Assembly: GCA_017381835.1 (NCBI GenBank)
Contig: JAFOBK010000019.1
Location: 1-16,870, forward strand
Source of the DNA: Oscillospiraceae bacterium
Lineage (GTDB): Bacteria > Bacillota_A > Clostridia > Oscillospirales > Oscillospiraceae
DNA length: 16,870 nt
Direction of reading: 5' to 3'
Numbering within the stretch: the stretch's first letter is position 1; each line of letters starts with the position of its first letter. Shown here piece after piece: positions 7,150-13,362 of this stretch. The position numbers and the translations under genes were made by a program. The notes beneath the pieces were generated by a model. It saw only the letters and a list, made by a program, of their open reading frames with translations, was not told where the DNA came from and made no database searches.

Positions 7150-7177
7150 CGCAAACCTTCTTTTACATGATGGTTTC

Positions 7178-7579
7178 TCAATATTTCTTTCTAAGAATCA
7201 GATAAGAACCCCAATATAAGACTATCAGCAAGCATACACAGCCGCCGCTCATCACCGAAAGTTGATCGTTACCGAGTAACTTAAAAATAATCGATGCAAA
7301 TGCGCAGATCAGCACCAGCATGTAACCTGCCCATGCCCAGGCCTTTAGCCGCAAGTATCGATTTCTCTCATCGTTCACTTCCACATCCACAGTATCCTTA
7401 TATTCCGCATTTGTTTGATAGCGGATCAGACGGATCATAAAAATGATACCCACAACAATCAGAGCTGTACCCATACCTGTCCAGTATTCGTCAATCATGC
7501 CCATATATCCGAGCACCGATAAAATAATACCAATGGCAATCTCCACAATATTAGCAATCAACCGTTTATGATTCTTCAT
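7178..7579 (-). CDS. Four-helix membrane protein paired with an XRE repressor
   Basis: A 133-aa protein with four predicted membrane helices (about 9-26, 33-50, 82-102 and 110-128). A charged cytoplasmic loop (about 51-80) contains NDERNRYLRLKAWAWAG, which resembles the DER-N motif of small membrane proteins often annotated DUF2178-like; I am not certain of the family. Its start overlaps the stop of the small XRE gene by four bases (ATGA), so the two are translationally coupled. Small XRE repressors and such membrane proteins are frequently paired in Firmicutes, where the membrane partner may modulate the regulator or confer resistance to a membrane-active compound. That function is inference. 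Confidence 0.75.
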   Translation of the reverse strand: MKNHKRLIANIVEIAIGIILSVLGYMGMIDEYWTGMGTALIVVGIIFMIRLIRYQTNAEYKDTVDVEVNDERNRYLRLKAWAWAGYMLVLICAFASIIFKLLGNDQLSVMSGGCVCLLIVLYWGSYLILRKKY

Positions 7580-7782
7580 TTCATTTCCTCCTCTTCAAAA
7601 ATAAATACTTCTTCGATGGTCATTTCAAAGAATTTTGCAATTTTATATGCCAGGAAAATGGACGGATTGTAGCGCCCTGTCTCCAGGGAGCTGATCGTCT
7701 GTCGGGATACACCCATCATCTTAGCAAACTCTTCCTGTCGGATCCCCCGCTCTTTGCGGATTTCCTCGATTCTGTTTTTCAT
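7576..7782 (-). CDS. Small XRE-family transcriptional repressor
   Basis: A 68-aa protein consisting almost only of a Cro/CI-type helix-turn-helix (residues 3-58; RQEEFAKMMGVSRQTISSLE carries helices two and three) plus an acidic tail. This is the usual size for the stand-alone Firmicutes class. The ATG has AAGGAG ten bases upstream and a consensus promoter before it. The promoter is framed by an inverted repeat that is the obvious candidate for its own operator, so autoregulation is likely. It heads a unit with the four-helix membrane protein, and possibly also the XRE-membrane fusion, downstream. Confidence 0.88.
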   Translation of the reverse strand: MKNRIEEIRKERGIRQEEFAKMMGVSRQTISSLETGRYNPSIFLAYKIAKFFEMTIEEVFIFEEEEMK

Positions 7783-7796
7783 GTCATCACTCCTTA

Positions 7797-7856
7797 TGTA
7801 AAGTTAGCTTGTCATTATTATAGCGCATCTCTTCATTTTGTCAAGCTGGCTTTACA
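7797..7856 (-). promoter_or_regulatory. Promoter of the XRE unit framed by an inverted-repeat operator
   Basis: The minus strand has TTGACA (7844-7839), a 16-nt spacer and TATAAT (7822-7817). Two 18-nt half-sites of the form TGTAAAGnnAGCTTGnCA lie in inverted orientation at 7839-7856 and 7797-7814, matching at 15 of 18 positions. One overlaps the -35, the other lies just downstream of the -10. This layout fits autorepression by the adjacent XRE protein. Confidence 0.7.
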
Positions 7857-7895
7857 TATTTCTTGTGAAGTTTTTATAAATCTCAAAATGTCATC

Positions 7896-7946
7896 TTGAC
7901 AATTTTCAACTACAACTGTAGTATATATTTAGAACTACATTTGTAG
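7896..7946 (+). promoter_or_regulatory. Promoter and twin BlaI-type operators of the blaI-blaR-like pair
   Basis: TTGACA (7896-7901), a 17-nt spacer and TAGTAT (7919-7924). Two dyads with the TACA-N2-TGTA core of BlaI/MecI operators are present: CTACAACTGTAG (7910-7921) overlapping the -10, and CTACATTTGTAG (7935-7946) just before and partly overlapping the GAGGAG ribosome site. Their centres are 25 bp apart. Confidence 0.85.
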
Positions 7947-7958
7947 AGGAGTGACATT

Positions 7959-8336
7959 ATGAAAGACTCTGTTCGCAGACTACCCGACACCGAGCTGGAA
8001 GTCATGCAAGTCATTTGGGACTGTACGCCGCCTGTTTCCAAAGCAGATATTGAAGAAAAGATCTATTCTTCTCACCCCATGGCTGAAACAACGCTGCAAA
8101 CCTTACTGACCCGTCTTTCTGAAAAAGGTTTTTTAAGCGTCACAATTGAGAAGCGGAAAAAATACTACTCCCCTCTTATTCCCCGGGAGGATTATCAGAT
8201 CAGCCAAAGTAAATCTTTCTTTCAAAAAGTATGCGGAGGAAACCTCTCTGCGTTTGCCAATGCTTTGTGTGAAGGAGGACTGACAAAAGAAGAAGTCGCT
8301 GAACTTCGCAAGCTTTTGGAGGAGGGCCAGCTATGA
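7959..8336 (+). CDS. BlaI/MecI-family repressor
   Basis: A 125-aa winged-helix repressor of the BlaI/MecI/CopY family. The N-terminal half has the typical LPDTELEVMQVIWD start and a recognition region around AETTLQTLLTRLSEKGFL, followed by a basic wing (EKRKKYYSPL). The C-terminal part is the dimerisation helix bundle, in which BlaI proteins are cut by their partner protease. It has two matching operators in its own promoter, so autoregulation is very likely. Its stop overlaps the start of the BlaR1-type gene by four bases. No beta-lactamase or penicillin-binding protein gene is in reach, so the regulated function lies elsewhere. Confidence 0.92.
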   Translation: MKDSVRRLPDTELEVMQVIWDCTPPVSKADIEEKIYSSHPMAETTLQTLLTRLSEKGFLSVTIEKRKKYYSPLIPREDYQISQSKSFFQKVCGGNLSAFANALCEGGLTKEEVAELRKLLEEGQL

Positions 8337-9799
8337 ATGAAGCATTTTGGATTAAGGCAATCGTCGTAGCAATTATCAGCTGTTTACTGGGTAGTTCTGC
8401 CTTCAAGCGGGATCAGATGGATCTATATGATGAGAATCCTAAGCAGCAGCGCTATCTCCCCTATCTGAATTCTGCATTACTCCCGGTATTTATTCTGCTA
8501 ATCATCCCCGTATTAATCCCAATGTATGGTTTTCGGGAATCTCTCGAATTAATACTCCCTCAGATTTTTACGGTCTATCTGCACATCAGCATCTACTATT
8601 TGCTTTTGCTGCTTCTTACCCGGTATCTTCGCAGAAGACTCACTTCCAGATCCTGCATTATACTATGGATGGTTCCAAATTTTCTCTACTTGACTATAAC
8701 CAACAACAGCATTCTCGCCCTGAATGCGCCAAATTTGGTTCTGAATCTATCAAAGAATGTCTTTTGGGCACTTGTTGTCCTTTGGTTTCTAGGTTTTACC
8801 TTTATCATGACCAGCACCTATATTCAGCATTTTCGCTTTCGCAGGAAAATCTTGAAAGATGCATACGAAGTCAGTGACAGCAGAATCCGAGGTATTTGGG
8901 AAGAAGAAATCGCAAAGTTAAGGATTAAAAGACCAGTATTTAAGTTATTGGTCAGCAACGCTGTATCCGCACCGCTTACCATCGGCTTTTTTAATAAAAC
9001 GATGCGTGTCGTTCTGCCGCCGATTGAATACAGTAGCGATGACTTGCGTCTAATCTTCCGACATGAACTGATCCACATCTGCCGGCAAGATGCTATGAAT
9101 AAGTTTTTCCTCACATTCTCAAAAGCCATGTGTTGGTTCAATCCTCTTATGTGGATTGCTGTGGAAAGATGCTCCGAAGATATTGAGCTGAGCTGTGATG
9201 AAACACTTCTTTTGGAGGCAAACGAAGATCATCGAAAGCGATATGCACATCTGCTGCTTAATACTTCTCAGGAAAGCCGGGGCTTTACAACTTGCTTGTC
9301 CGCAACAGCCGCTTCTATCCGTTACCGACTGAAAAGCATTGTTTCTCCAAAGGAAAAGAATATCGGTGTGATTCTAATTGCCCTTATTAGTTTCCTTTTG
9401 CTGCAAACAAGCGGACAAGTTGCCATTGCCTTTGGAAATCAAACCGTCAGAGAACAGCTCCCCATTGTCGTAAGCAACGAATCAATCGACAATGCTGCAA
9501 TATACGGTTTAAATTTCGAAACCGACAGCCACCGAGGCATTGTAGAATGCCGCGACGAAGAAGCGCTTACTAATTACATCAGCAATCTAAAGATTGCCAG
9601 AATGAGTGGCAATTACACATTCGAAGATTACGAAAATCAGCTTTCTACCTTCTATACCGGTGTAAATTGCGATTTTTTAGTTGAAATCACCGATCAGTAT
9701 ATGGTCATTCTACCTTTAGGAAGAAACGCAACACCCATGACGCAATATCACATTCTGGAGGATGTTGACTGGCAATACATCCGCTCTCTGATTGCATAA
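8333..9799 (+). CDS. BlaR1/MecR1-type M56 membrane metalloprotease without a penicillin-binding sensor
   Basis: A 488-aa integral membrane protease that would cleave and inactivate the BlaI-type repressor upon a signal. Membrane helices lie at about 8-24, 48-64, 75-96, 108-123 and 142-160. The zinc site is HELIH (244-248), with a downstream Glu in EDIELSCDE (282-290), the M56 signature. A further helix at about 344-362 leads to an outer domain of some 125 residues. That domain lacks the SxxK and KTG motifs of the roughly 250-aa penicillin-binding sensor of true BlaR1, and is too short to be one. The inducer is therefore probably not a beta-lactam. The gene is cotranscribed with the repressor and ends at a strong terminator. 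Confidence 0.88.
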   Translation: MNEAFWIKAIVVAIISCLLGSSAFKRDQMDLYDENPKQQRYLPYLNSALLPVFILLIIPVLIPMYGFRESLELILPQIFTVYLHISIYYLLLLLLTRYLRRRLTSRSCIILWMVPNFLYLTITNNSILALNAPNLVLNLSKNVFWALVVLWFLGFTFIMTSTYIQHFRFRRKILKDAYEVSDSRIRGIWEEEIAKLRIKRPVFKLLVSNAVSAPLTIGFFNKTMRVVLPPIEYSSDDLRLIFRHELIHICRQDAMNKFFLTFSKAMCWFNPLMWIAVERCSEDIELSCDETLLLEANEDHRKRYAHLLLNTSQESRGFTTCLSATAASIRYRLKSIVSPKEKNIGVILIALISFLLLQTSGQVAIAFGNQTVREQLPIVVSNESIDNAAIYGLNFETDSHRGIVECRDEEALTNYISNLKIARMSGNYTFEDYENQLSTFYTGVNCDFLVEITDQYMVILPLGRNATPMTQYHILEDVDWQYIRSLIA

Positions 9800-9800
9800 A

Positions 9801-9834
9801 AAAGCGGCTCATACCCTTTGGTATGAGCCGCTTT
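9801..9834. terminator. Bidirectional terminator between the BlaR-like and M20 genes
   Basis: A perfect 15-bp stem (AAAGCGGCTCATACC / GGTATGAGCCGCTTT) with a CTTT loop sits between two convergent genes; T-runs occur on both sides. Confidence 0.92.
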
Positions 9835-9842
9835 CATATGCC

Positions 9843-11180
9843 TCAATCCAGGTTGATCTTTGCTACCGTTTCATCCTCGTTATACACGATTCTGTCGCCA
9901 TCTTTATTCAGGCTATCCATATACTCCAAATACGCTTCCTTAGATGCAAAGAGAGGCTTATACTCTGCAATGACCTGCTTTGCCCGCTGAGCATCGTTTT
10001 CCAGAAGAAGCAGCAGCATGCCCATCTGTAGTTTTGCGCTGCCTACGCAGCAAGCAACAGGATCTACGATTTCGTAGTTATTACCGTGGGATCTTCCCTC
10101 TGCACCACCGGCATAAGGATGCACAACCGGCATCACGCAGCACAAGTCACCCATATCCGTACTGCCGGAACTGACTTTATCAGAAACATGATATTCATAC
10201 TCAGGAATTGCAAGCTCCGCAGCTTCTGCAGAAAGTTTCACCAAATTGGGATCATCATGCAGCGGTGCATAGCCGGGAATATCCACAATTTCGATATTGG
10301 TACCTAAAGAAAGTGCCGCACCGCAGAGTGCTCTGTTGACCTTCTTATTTGCATCGCAAATGGCATCAAATGTAGCACCGCGAACAAAGCTCTCCAGTAC
10401 AGCAGATTCAGGAATGGCATTCACCATTTTACCACCTGCGGTGATAATCGGATGGACACGAATAATATCCTTCTCCTGGAATGTCTCGCGAATGGCATTG
10501 ATTGCATTCAGGCCGCAGGATGCCGCATACAGCGCATTTCTACCATCCCAGGGAGAACCACCTGCGTGAGCCGCAATGCCCTTATAGGTAATCCACTTGG
10601 CAATACATCCCACATGGCCGCCAATGACAGAGAAGGAGGTAGAAGCATGTACCATAAAGGCAAGATCCACACCGTCAAAATAGCCTCTGGAAAGGAATTC
10701 GCTCTTACCGCCCAGGTACTTGATCTTGCCTTCCTTCTTCAGGCCAGTGCGGAATTCGATCTCCAGCAATTCTTCTGCAGGAACAGCACACAAACGGATC
10801 TTACCACAGAACTTATCCAAAATACCGGGTTCCTTCAACGCAGCAGCAATACCAATGAGGGCTGCGCACTGAGTATTGTGGCCGCAGGAATGAACCGCAC
10901 CGGTAACAGGATCTGCATCTTTATGCTCGGGGCAAATAACAGAGTCCAGTTCTGCCATAATCAGAATCTCAGGGCCGGGCCTGCCGGTATCCACTACAGT
11001 ATAAAAACCGGTAATACCCTCAGCCATATTCAGATCATAGCCCAGCTCACGAAACGCTTTTTCCATATATGCGGTGGTTTTAAATTCTTTATAGCCGGTT
11101 TCCGGATGCTTCCAAATATATCTTTCCGCATCCAGAATACGCTGCTGATGTTTTTCAACGGCTGCAATAAGCTCTTTCAT
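9843..11180 (-). CDS. M20-family amidohydrolase/peptidase
   Basis: A 445-aa cytosolic metallo-amidohydrolase of the M20 (M20D-like) group, enzymes that remove acyl or aminobenzoyl groups from amino acids or cut small peptides. The metal-binding pieces are visible: SCGHN (Cys and His ligands, about residue 99-103), PAEE (about 136-139), a mid-protein dimerisation insert beginning near GIAAHAGG, and a C-terminal RSHGNN. The usual CGHD is CGHN here, as I recall for the AbgB/PM20D2 side of the family, so this does not imply inactivity. GAGGAGG precedes the ATG. The gene stands alone between its own promoter and a terminator. The substrate cannot be deduced. Confidence 0.88.
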   Translation of the reverse strand: MKELIAAVEKHQQRILDAERYIWKHPETGYKEFKTTAYMEKAFRELGYDLNMAEGITGFYTVVDTGRPGPEILIMAELDSVICPEHKDADPVTGAVHSCGHNTQCAALIGIAAALKEPGILDKFCGKIRLCAVPAEELLEIEFRTGLKKEGKIKYLGGKSEFLSRGYFDGVDLAFMVHASTSFSVIGGHVGCIAKWITYKGIAAHAGGSPWDGRNALYAASCGLNAINAIRETFQEKDIIRVHPIITAGGKMVNAIPESAVLESFVRGATFDAICDANKKVNRALCGAALSLGTNIEIVDIPGYAPLHDDPNLVKLSAEAAELAIPEYEYHVSDKVSSGSTDMGDLCCVMPVVHPYAGGAEGRSHGNNYEIVDPVACCVGSAKLQMGMLLLLLENDAQRAKQVIAEYKPLFASKEAYLEYMDSLNKDGDRIVYNEDETVAKINLD

Positions 11181-11214
11181 AATTTCCTCCTCAAGTTATA
11201 TAAACTTTGTATTA

Positions 11215-11243
11215 ACTATACAATCAATGGATTCAAATGACAA
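11215..11243 (-). promoter_or_regulatory. Promoter of the M20 amidohydrolase gene
   Basis: Minus strand: TTGTCA (11243-11238), a 17-nt spacer and TATAGT (11220-11215), about 35 bases upstream of the start codon. Confidence 0.7.
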
Positions 11244-11282
11244 GATTGTGGAAGGAAAAATCTGCTAAGATTTTATATCAGT

Positions 11283-11370
11283 GCCACGGGGAATCAATAT
11301 TTGTAGCACCTGTTTTTGAACTGTACACCGGACAGTTCCATTTAGATTGGTTCGATTCCCCCGGCGACCA
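11283..11370 (+). other. tRNA-like 3' end / possible small structured RNA facing tmRNA
   Basis: The plus strand at 11349-11370 reads GGTTCGATTCCCC, a short GGC-containing stretch and CCA, i.e. a T-arm and acceptor tail like that of tmRNA. Compared with the tmRNA end it lacks three acceptor bases, and no matching 5' acceptor strand or anticodon arm is seen, so a normal tRNA is unlikely. GGGGAATC (11288-11295) can pair with GATTCCCC (11354-11361), flanked by GCC/GGC. Between them is a 7-bp hairpin GAACTGT/ACAGTTC with a 7-nt loop (11318-11338). It could be a decayed tRNA or tmRNA copy, an attachment-site remnant, or a real small RNA. No clear promoter is seen on this strand. Confidence 0.4.
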
Positions 11371-11409
11371 TAAAAATATCCCACCCTTTCGGGTGGGATA
11401 TTTTTATGG
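11368..11409. terminator. Bidirectional terminator between ssrA and the tRNA-like element
   Basis: A perfect 19-bp stem with a TTTC loop; GC-rich at the loop and with A/T runs at the base (TATTTTTA in both directions). Each outer end of the stem is the CCA of the adjacent RNA, 11368-11370 on plus and 11409-11407 on minus. Confidence 0.93.
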
Positions 11410-11755
11410 TGGAGCCGAGGGGAATCGAACCCCTGTCCGAAAGCAACTTGACAAGACTTTCTCCGAGCGCAGTTTGTTATTTACATTCCCTCATCCCGGC
11501 GGGAACAAACACCCTACGGGACTTAGTAGCTTCATGATGCATGGTATGGGCAAAGCTTACCATACGCACGGTCTCCACTCAGATCACACCCGAGCCCGGC
11601 TCGTGGACCTTCCAGGGCGGATGGGCGCCTAATTAGGCAGCCAGAGCAACAGTTCTGTTGTCAGTTAAATTTAAAAAGTTACCCATTTTATCGTGGTTAG
11701 GTGCCACGGCTCGCTTATCCAGCCTCACTACCCCCGTCGAAACCAGTACGGCCCC
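11407..11755 (-). ncRNA. ssrA: tmRNA (transfer-messenger RNA)
   Basis: A 349-nt one-piece tmRNA that rescues stalled ribosomes together with SmpB. The 5' end GGGGCCG pairs with CGGCTCC before ACCA, forming the acceptor stem, and the conserved GGTTTCGACGGGGG follows near the 5' end. The T-arm GGTTCGATT and an encoded CCA mark the 3' end. The tag reading frame is at 11683-11633, probably from a GGT resume codon, giving a 16-residue tag ending in NRTVALAA before TAA, the usual protease-recognised ending; the stop lies in a GCCTAATTAGGC hairpin. It lies directly downstream of smpB and a cyclophilin gene on the same strand, and ends at the shared bidirectional terminator. The exact resume codon is inferred. 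Confidence 0.97.
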
Positions 11756-11761
11756 ATATGG

Positions 11762-11782
11762 CAGGGCTGCATAGCAGCCCTG
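11762..11782 (-). other. Hairpin between the cyclophilin gene and ssrA
   Basis: A 9-bp perfect stem CAGGGCTGC / GCAGCCCTG with a 3-nt loop, seven bases upstream of the tmRNA 5' end. No U-tract follows on the minus strand, so it is a weak terminator at best. It may act as a processing or mRNA 3'-protection structure between the two parts of a common transcript. Confidence 0.5.
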
Positions 11783-11794
11783 GGGATTTAAAAA

Positions 11795-12334
11795 TTAGAA
11801 TCTGCCGTAAGGATCGGGCAGCTTATTGGGAGCAGGATACTCCACGCCCTGGGTATCCACGGTAATGGAAGCGATCTTCTGCTCAGCAACGGGACGATCC
11901 TGGAAGCCGGTCTTGGTAGCTGCGATAGCATCCACAACTTCCATACCGGAGGTCACCTTACCGAATGCTGCGTACTGGCCATCCAGGTGCTTTGCGTTCT
12001 GGTGCATGATAAAGAACTGGGAGCCGGCGGAGTTGGGGCTGGAAGAACGAGCCATAGACAGCACGCCGCGCTTATGCTTCAGATCGTTCTTGACGCCGTT
12101 AAAGAAGAACTCGCCCTTAATGCAGTAGCCGGGGCCACCCATGCCGGTGCCGTCGGGGCAACCGCCCTGGATCATGAAACCGGGAATGACACGGTGGAAG
12201 ATCAGGCCGTCATAATAATTATGATTGCACAGATCGATAAAATTGTAAACGCTCTGGGGTGCGGTTTCGGGATACAGTTCGCCCTCGATAACGCCGCCGT
12301 TTTCCATAGTGATCTTAAAAGTAGGATTTGCCAT
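11795..12334 (-). CDS. Cyclophilin-type peptidyl-prolyl cis-trans isomerase
   Basis: A 179-aa cytosolic cyclophilin that catalyses proline cis-trans isomerisation during protein folding. The core motifs are FHRVIPGFMIQGGCP (46-60, catalytic R48), SAGSQFFI (about 102-109) and LDGQYAAFG (about 117-125). The cyclosporin-contact Trp is replaced by His in KHLDG, which is frequent in bacteria. There is no signal peptide. The ATG lies one base after the smpB stop, and its AAGGAG site lies inside the smpB coding end, so translation is coupled. Codon use is moderately to strongly biased, fitting an abundant protein. It sits between the two partners of trans-translation. Confidence 0.93.
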   Translation of the reverse strand: MANPTFKITMENGGVIEGELYPETAPQSVYNFIDLCNHNYYDGLIFHRVIPGFMIQGGCPDGTGMGGPGYCIKGEFFFNGVKNDLKHKRGVLSMARSSSPNSAGSQFFIMHQNAKHLDGQYAAFGKVTSGMEVVDAIAATKTGFQDRPVAEQKIASITVDTQGVEYPAPNKLPDPYGRF

Positions 12335-12335
12335 T

Positions 12336-12797
12336 TTAATATCTCTCCTTCATTGCGCGGTCCATCTGACGCTTTGCGTCTTTCTCTGCCGCTGCTTGTC
12401 GTTTATCGTACAGTTTCTTACCCTTACACAGGCCAACCTTTACCTTCACCAGACTTCCCTTCAGGTAGACGGACAAAGGAATCAACGCATAACCGTCCTG
12501 CTTGACTTTACCGTAAAGCCGCATGATCTCACGCTTGTGCATAAGTAACCTTCTGGGTCTGCGGGGATCGGGATTGAACCGGTTGCCATGATCATAGGGT
12601 GAGATGTGCATCTGGTTCAGCAGCATCTGTCCGTCTTTTATACCGCACCAGGCATCTTTCAAATTCAAAGTGCCCTGGCGGATGGACTTGACTTCCGTGC
12701 CGCACAACTCAATACCGGCCTCCATCTCCTCCTCTACGAAGTACTCATGGTAGGCTTCCCGGTTTCTGGCCATCACTTTTACGCCCTGCTTTTCCAA
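12336..12797 (-). CDS. smpB: SsrA-binding protein SmpB
   Basis: A 153-aa tmRNA-binding protein that delivers tmRNA to stalled ribosomes and mimics the codon-anticodon part of a tRNA. Recognised by [15 protein letters not shown] (28-42), the HISPY motif, [17 protein letters not shown], and the C-terminal basic [19 protein letters not shown] tail that enters the mRNA channel. The start is TTG at 12797: GGAGGTG lies five bases before it, whereas the first in-frame ATG (codon 9) has no good ribosome site. Downstream come the cyclophilin and tmRNA genes on the same strand, so both trans-translation partners may share one transcript. Confidence 0.96.
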   Translation of the reverse strand: MEKQGVKVMARNREAYHEYFVEEEMEAGIELCGTEVKSIRQGTLNLKDAWCGIKDGQMLLNQMHISPYDHGNRFNPDPRRPRRLLMHKREIMRLYGKVKQDGYALIPLSVYLKGSLVKVKVGLCKGKKLYDKRQAAAEKDAKRQMDRAMKERY

Positions 12798-12827
12798 ATG
12801 CTCACCTCCTTCTGTGTTTCAAATGGT

Positions 12828-12856
12828 ATTATACCATAATTGTCAAGAGAATAAAA
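12828..12856 (-). promoter_or_regulatory. Promoter of the smpB-cyclophilin-ssrA cluster
   Basis: Minus strand TGGTATAAT (extended -10, hexamer at 12833-12828) with a TTTTAT-like -35 at 12856-12851, 17 bases upstream. A TTGACA also lies at 12846-12841 but is only seven bases from the -10, so it is not in register. Confidence 0.65.
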
Positions 12857-12861
12857 CGAAA

Positions 12862-12888
12862 ATACCCGCAGGTTTTTCCTGCGGGTAT
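12862..12888 (-). terminator. Terminator of the comM-thiI-pncC operon
   Basis: An 11-bp stem ATACCCGCAGG / CCTGCGGGTAT with a five-base loop is followed on the minus strand by TTTTCGTTTT. It lies three bases past the pncC stop. Confidence 0.92.
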
Positions 12889-12891
12889 GAA

Positions 12892-13362
12892 TTATTCGCT
12901 GAGCATTTCCAGAACGATGGTCAGTGCCGCATTGATCGCATGATTGCGAACCTCTTCCCGATCTCCGGAAAAGCGGAACTGCTTGGTAAAGGAACGGACA
13001 TGGGAGCTATAGCCAATGCAGACAGTGCCCACGGGATTGCCATACTCGTCACCGCCGGGGCCAGCCAAACCGGTTACAGACAGACCGATGTCTGCCTCCA
13101 TCATCAGTCTGGCATTCATTGCCATGGTAGCTGCAACAGGAACAGATACCGCACCATATTTCTTAATCATGGCAGGCTCAATTTCCAGGATATTCTCCTT
13201 GACCCAGTTGGTATAGCAGATGATACCGCCCTTGTATACCTCAGAGCTTCCGGGAACAGAAGTCAAAGCAGCGCCAATACCGCCGCCGGTGCAGCTTTCC
13301 GCTGTCACCAGAGTCTTGCCCTTAAGGGCCTTGATCACATCACAGGTAAGGCTCGTCATCAT
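12892..13362 (-). CDS. pncC: Nicotinamide-nucleotide amidohydrolase (CinA C-terminal domain protein)
   Basis: A 156-aa stand-alone CinA C-terminal domain. The family deamidates nicotinamide mononucleotide to nicotinate mononucleotide, recycling the NMN left by DNA ligase and other NAD-splitting reactions. It shows TAESCTGG (20-27, presumed catalytic S23) and TGLAGPGG, the two signature loops. The N-terminal COG1058 domain of full-length CinA is absent, as in E. coli PncC. The start ATG lies inside the end of thiI (23-base overlap), with GGTGAAG just before it, so translation is coupled. A strong terminator follows, making it the last gene of the unit. Confidence 0.93.
   Translation of the reverse strand: MMTSLTCDVIKALKGKTLVTAESCTGGGIGAALTSVPGSSEVYKGGIICYTNWVKENILEIEPAMIKKYGAVSVPVAATMAMNARLMMEADIGLSVTGLAGPGGDEYGNPVGTVCIGYSSHVRSFTKQFRFSGDREEVRNHAINAALTIVLEMLSE

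Noticed and set aside
7104..7181. A longer N-terminus for the XRE-membrane protein starting at TTG 7181
   Set aside because: There is no good ribosome site, and the extra 26 residues precede the normal HTH start; GAGGTG in front of 7103 decides the start.
7959..9799. A beta-lactam resistance locus
   Set aside because: Repressor and protease resemble BlaI/BlaR1, but the penicillin sensor domain and any beta-lactamase gene are missing.
9843..11180. M20 enzyme as inactive because CGHD is CGHN
   Set aside because: CGHN is, as I recall, normal in the AbgB/PM20D2 branch, and the other metal ligands are present.
11283..11370. A complete ordinary tRNA gene
   Set aside because: Only the T-arm and CCA end are recognisable; the acceptor strand is three bases short and no 5' partner or anticodon arm with U33 is present.
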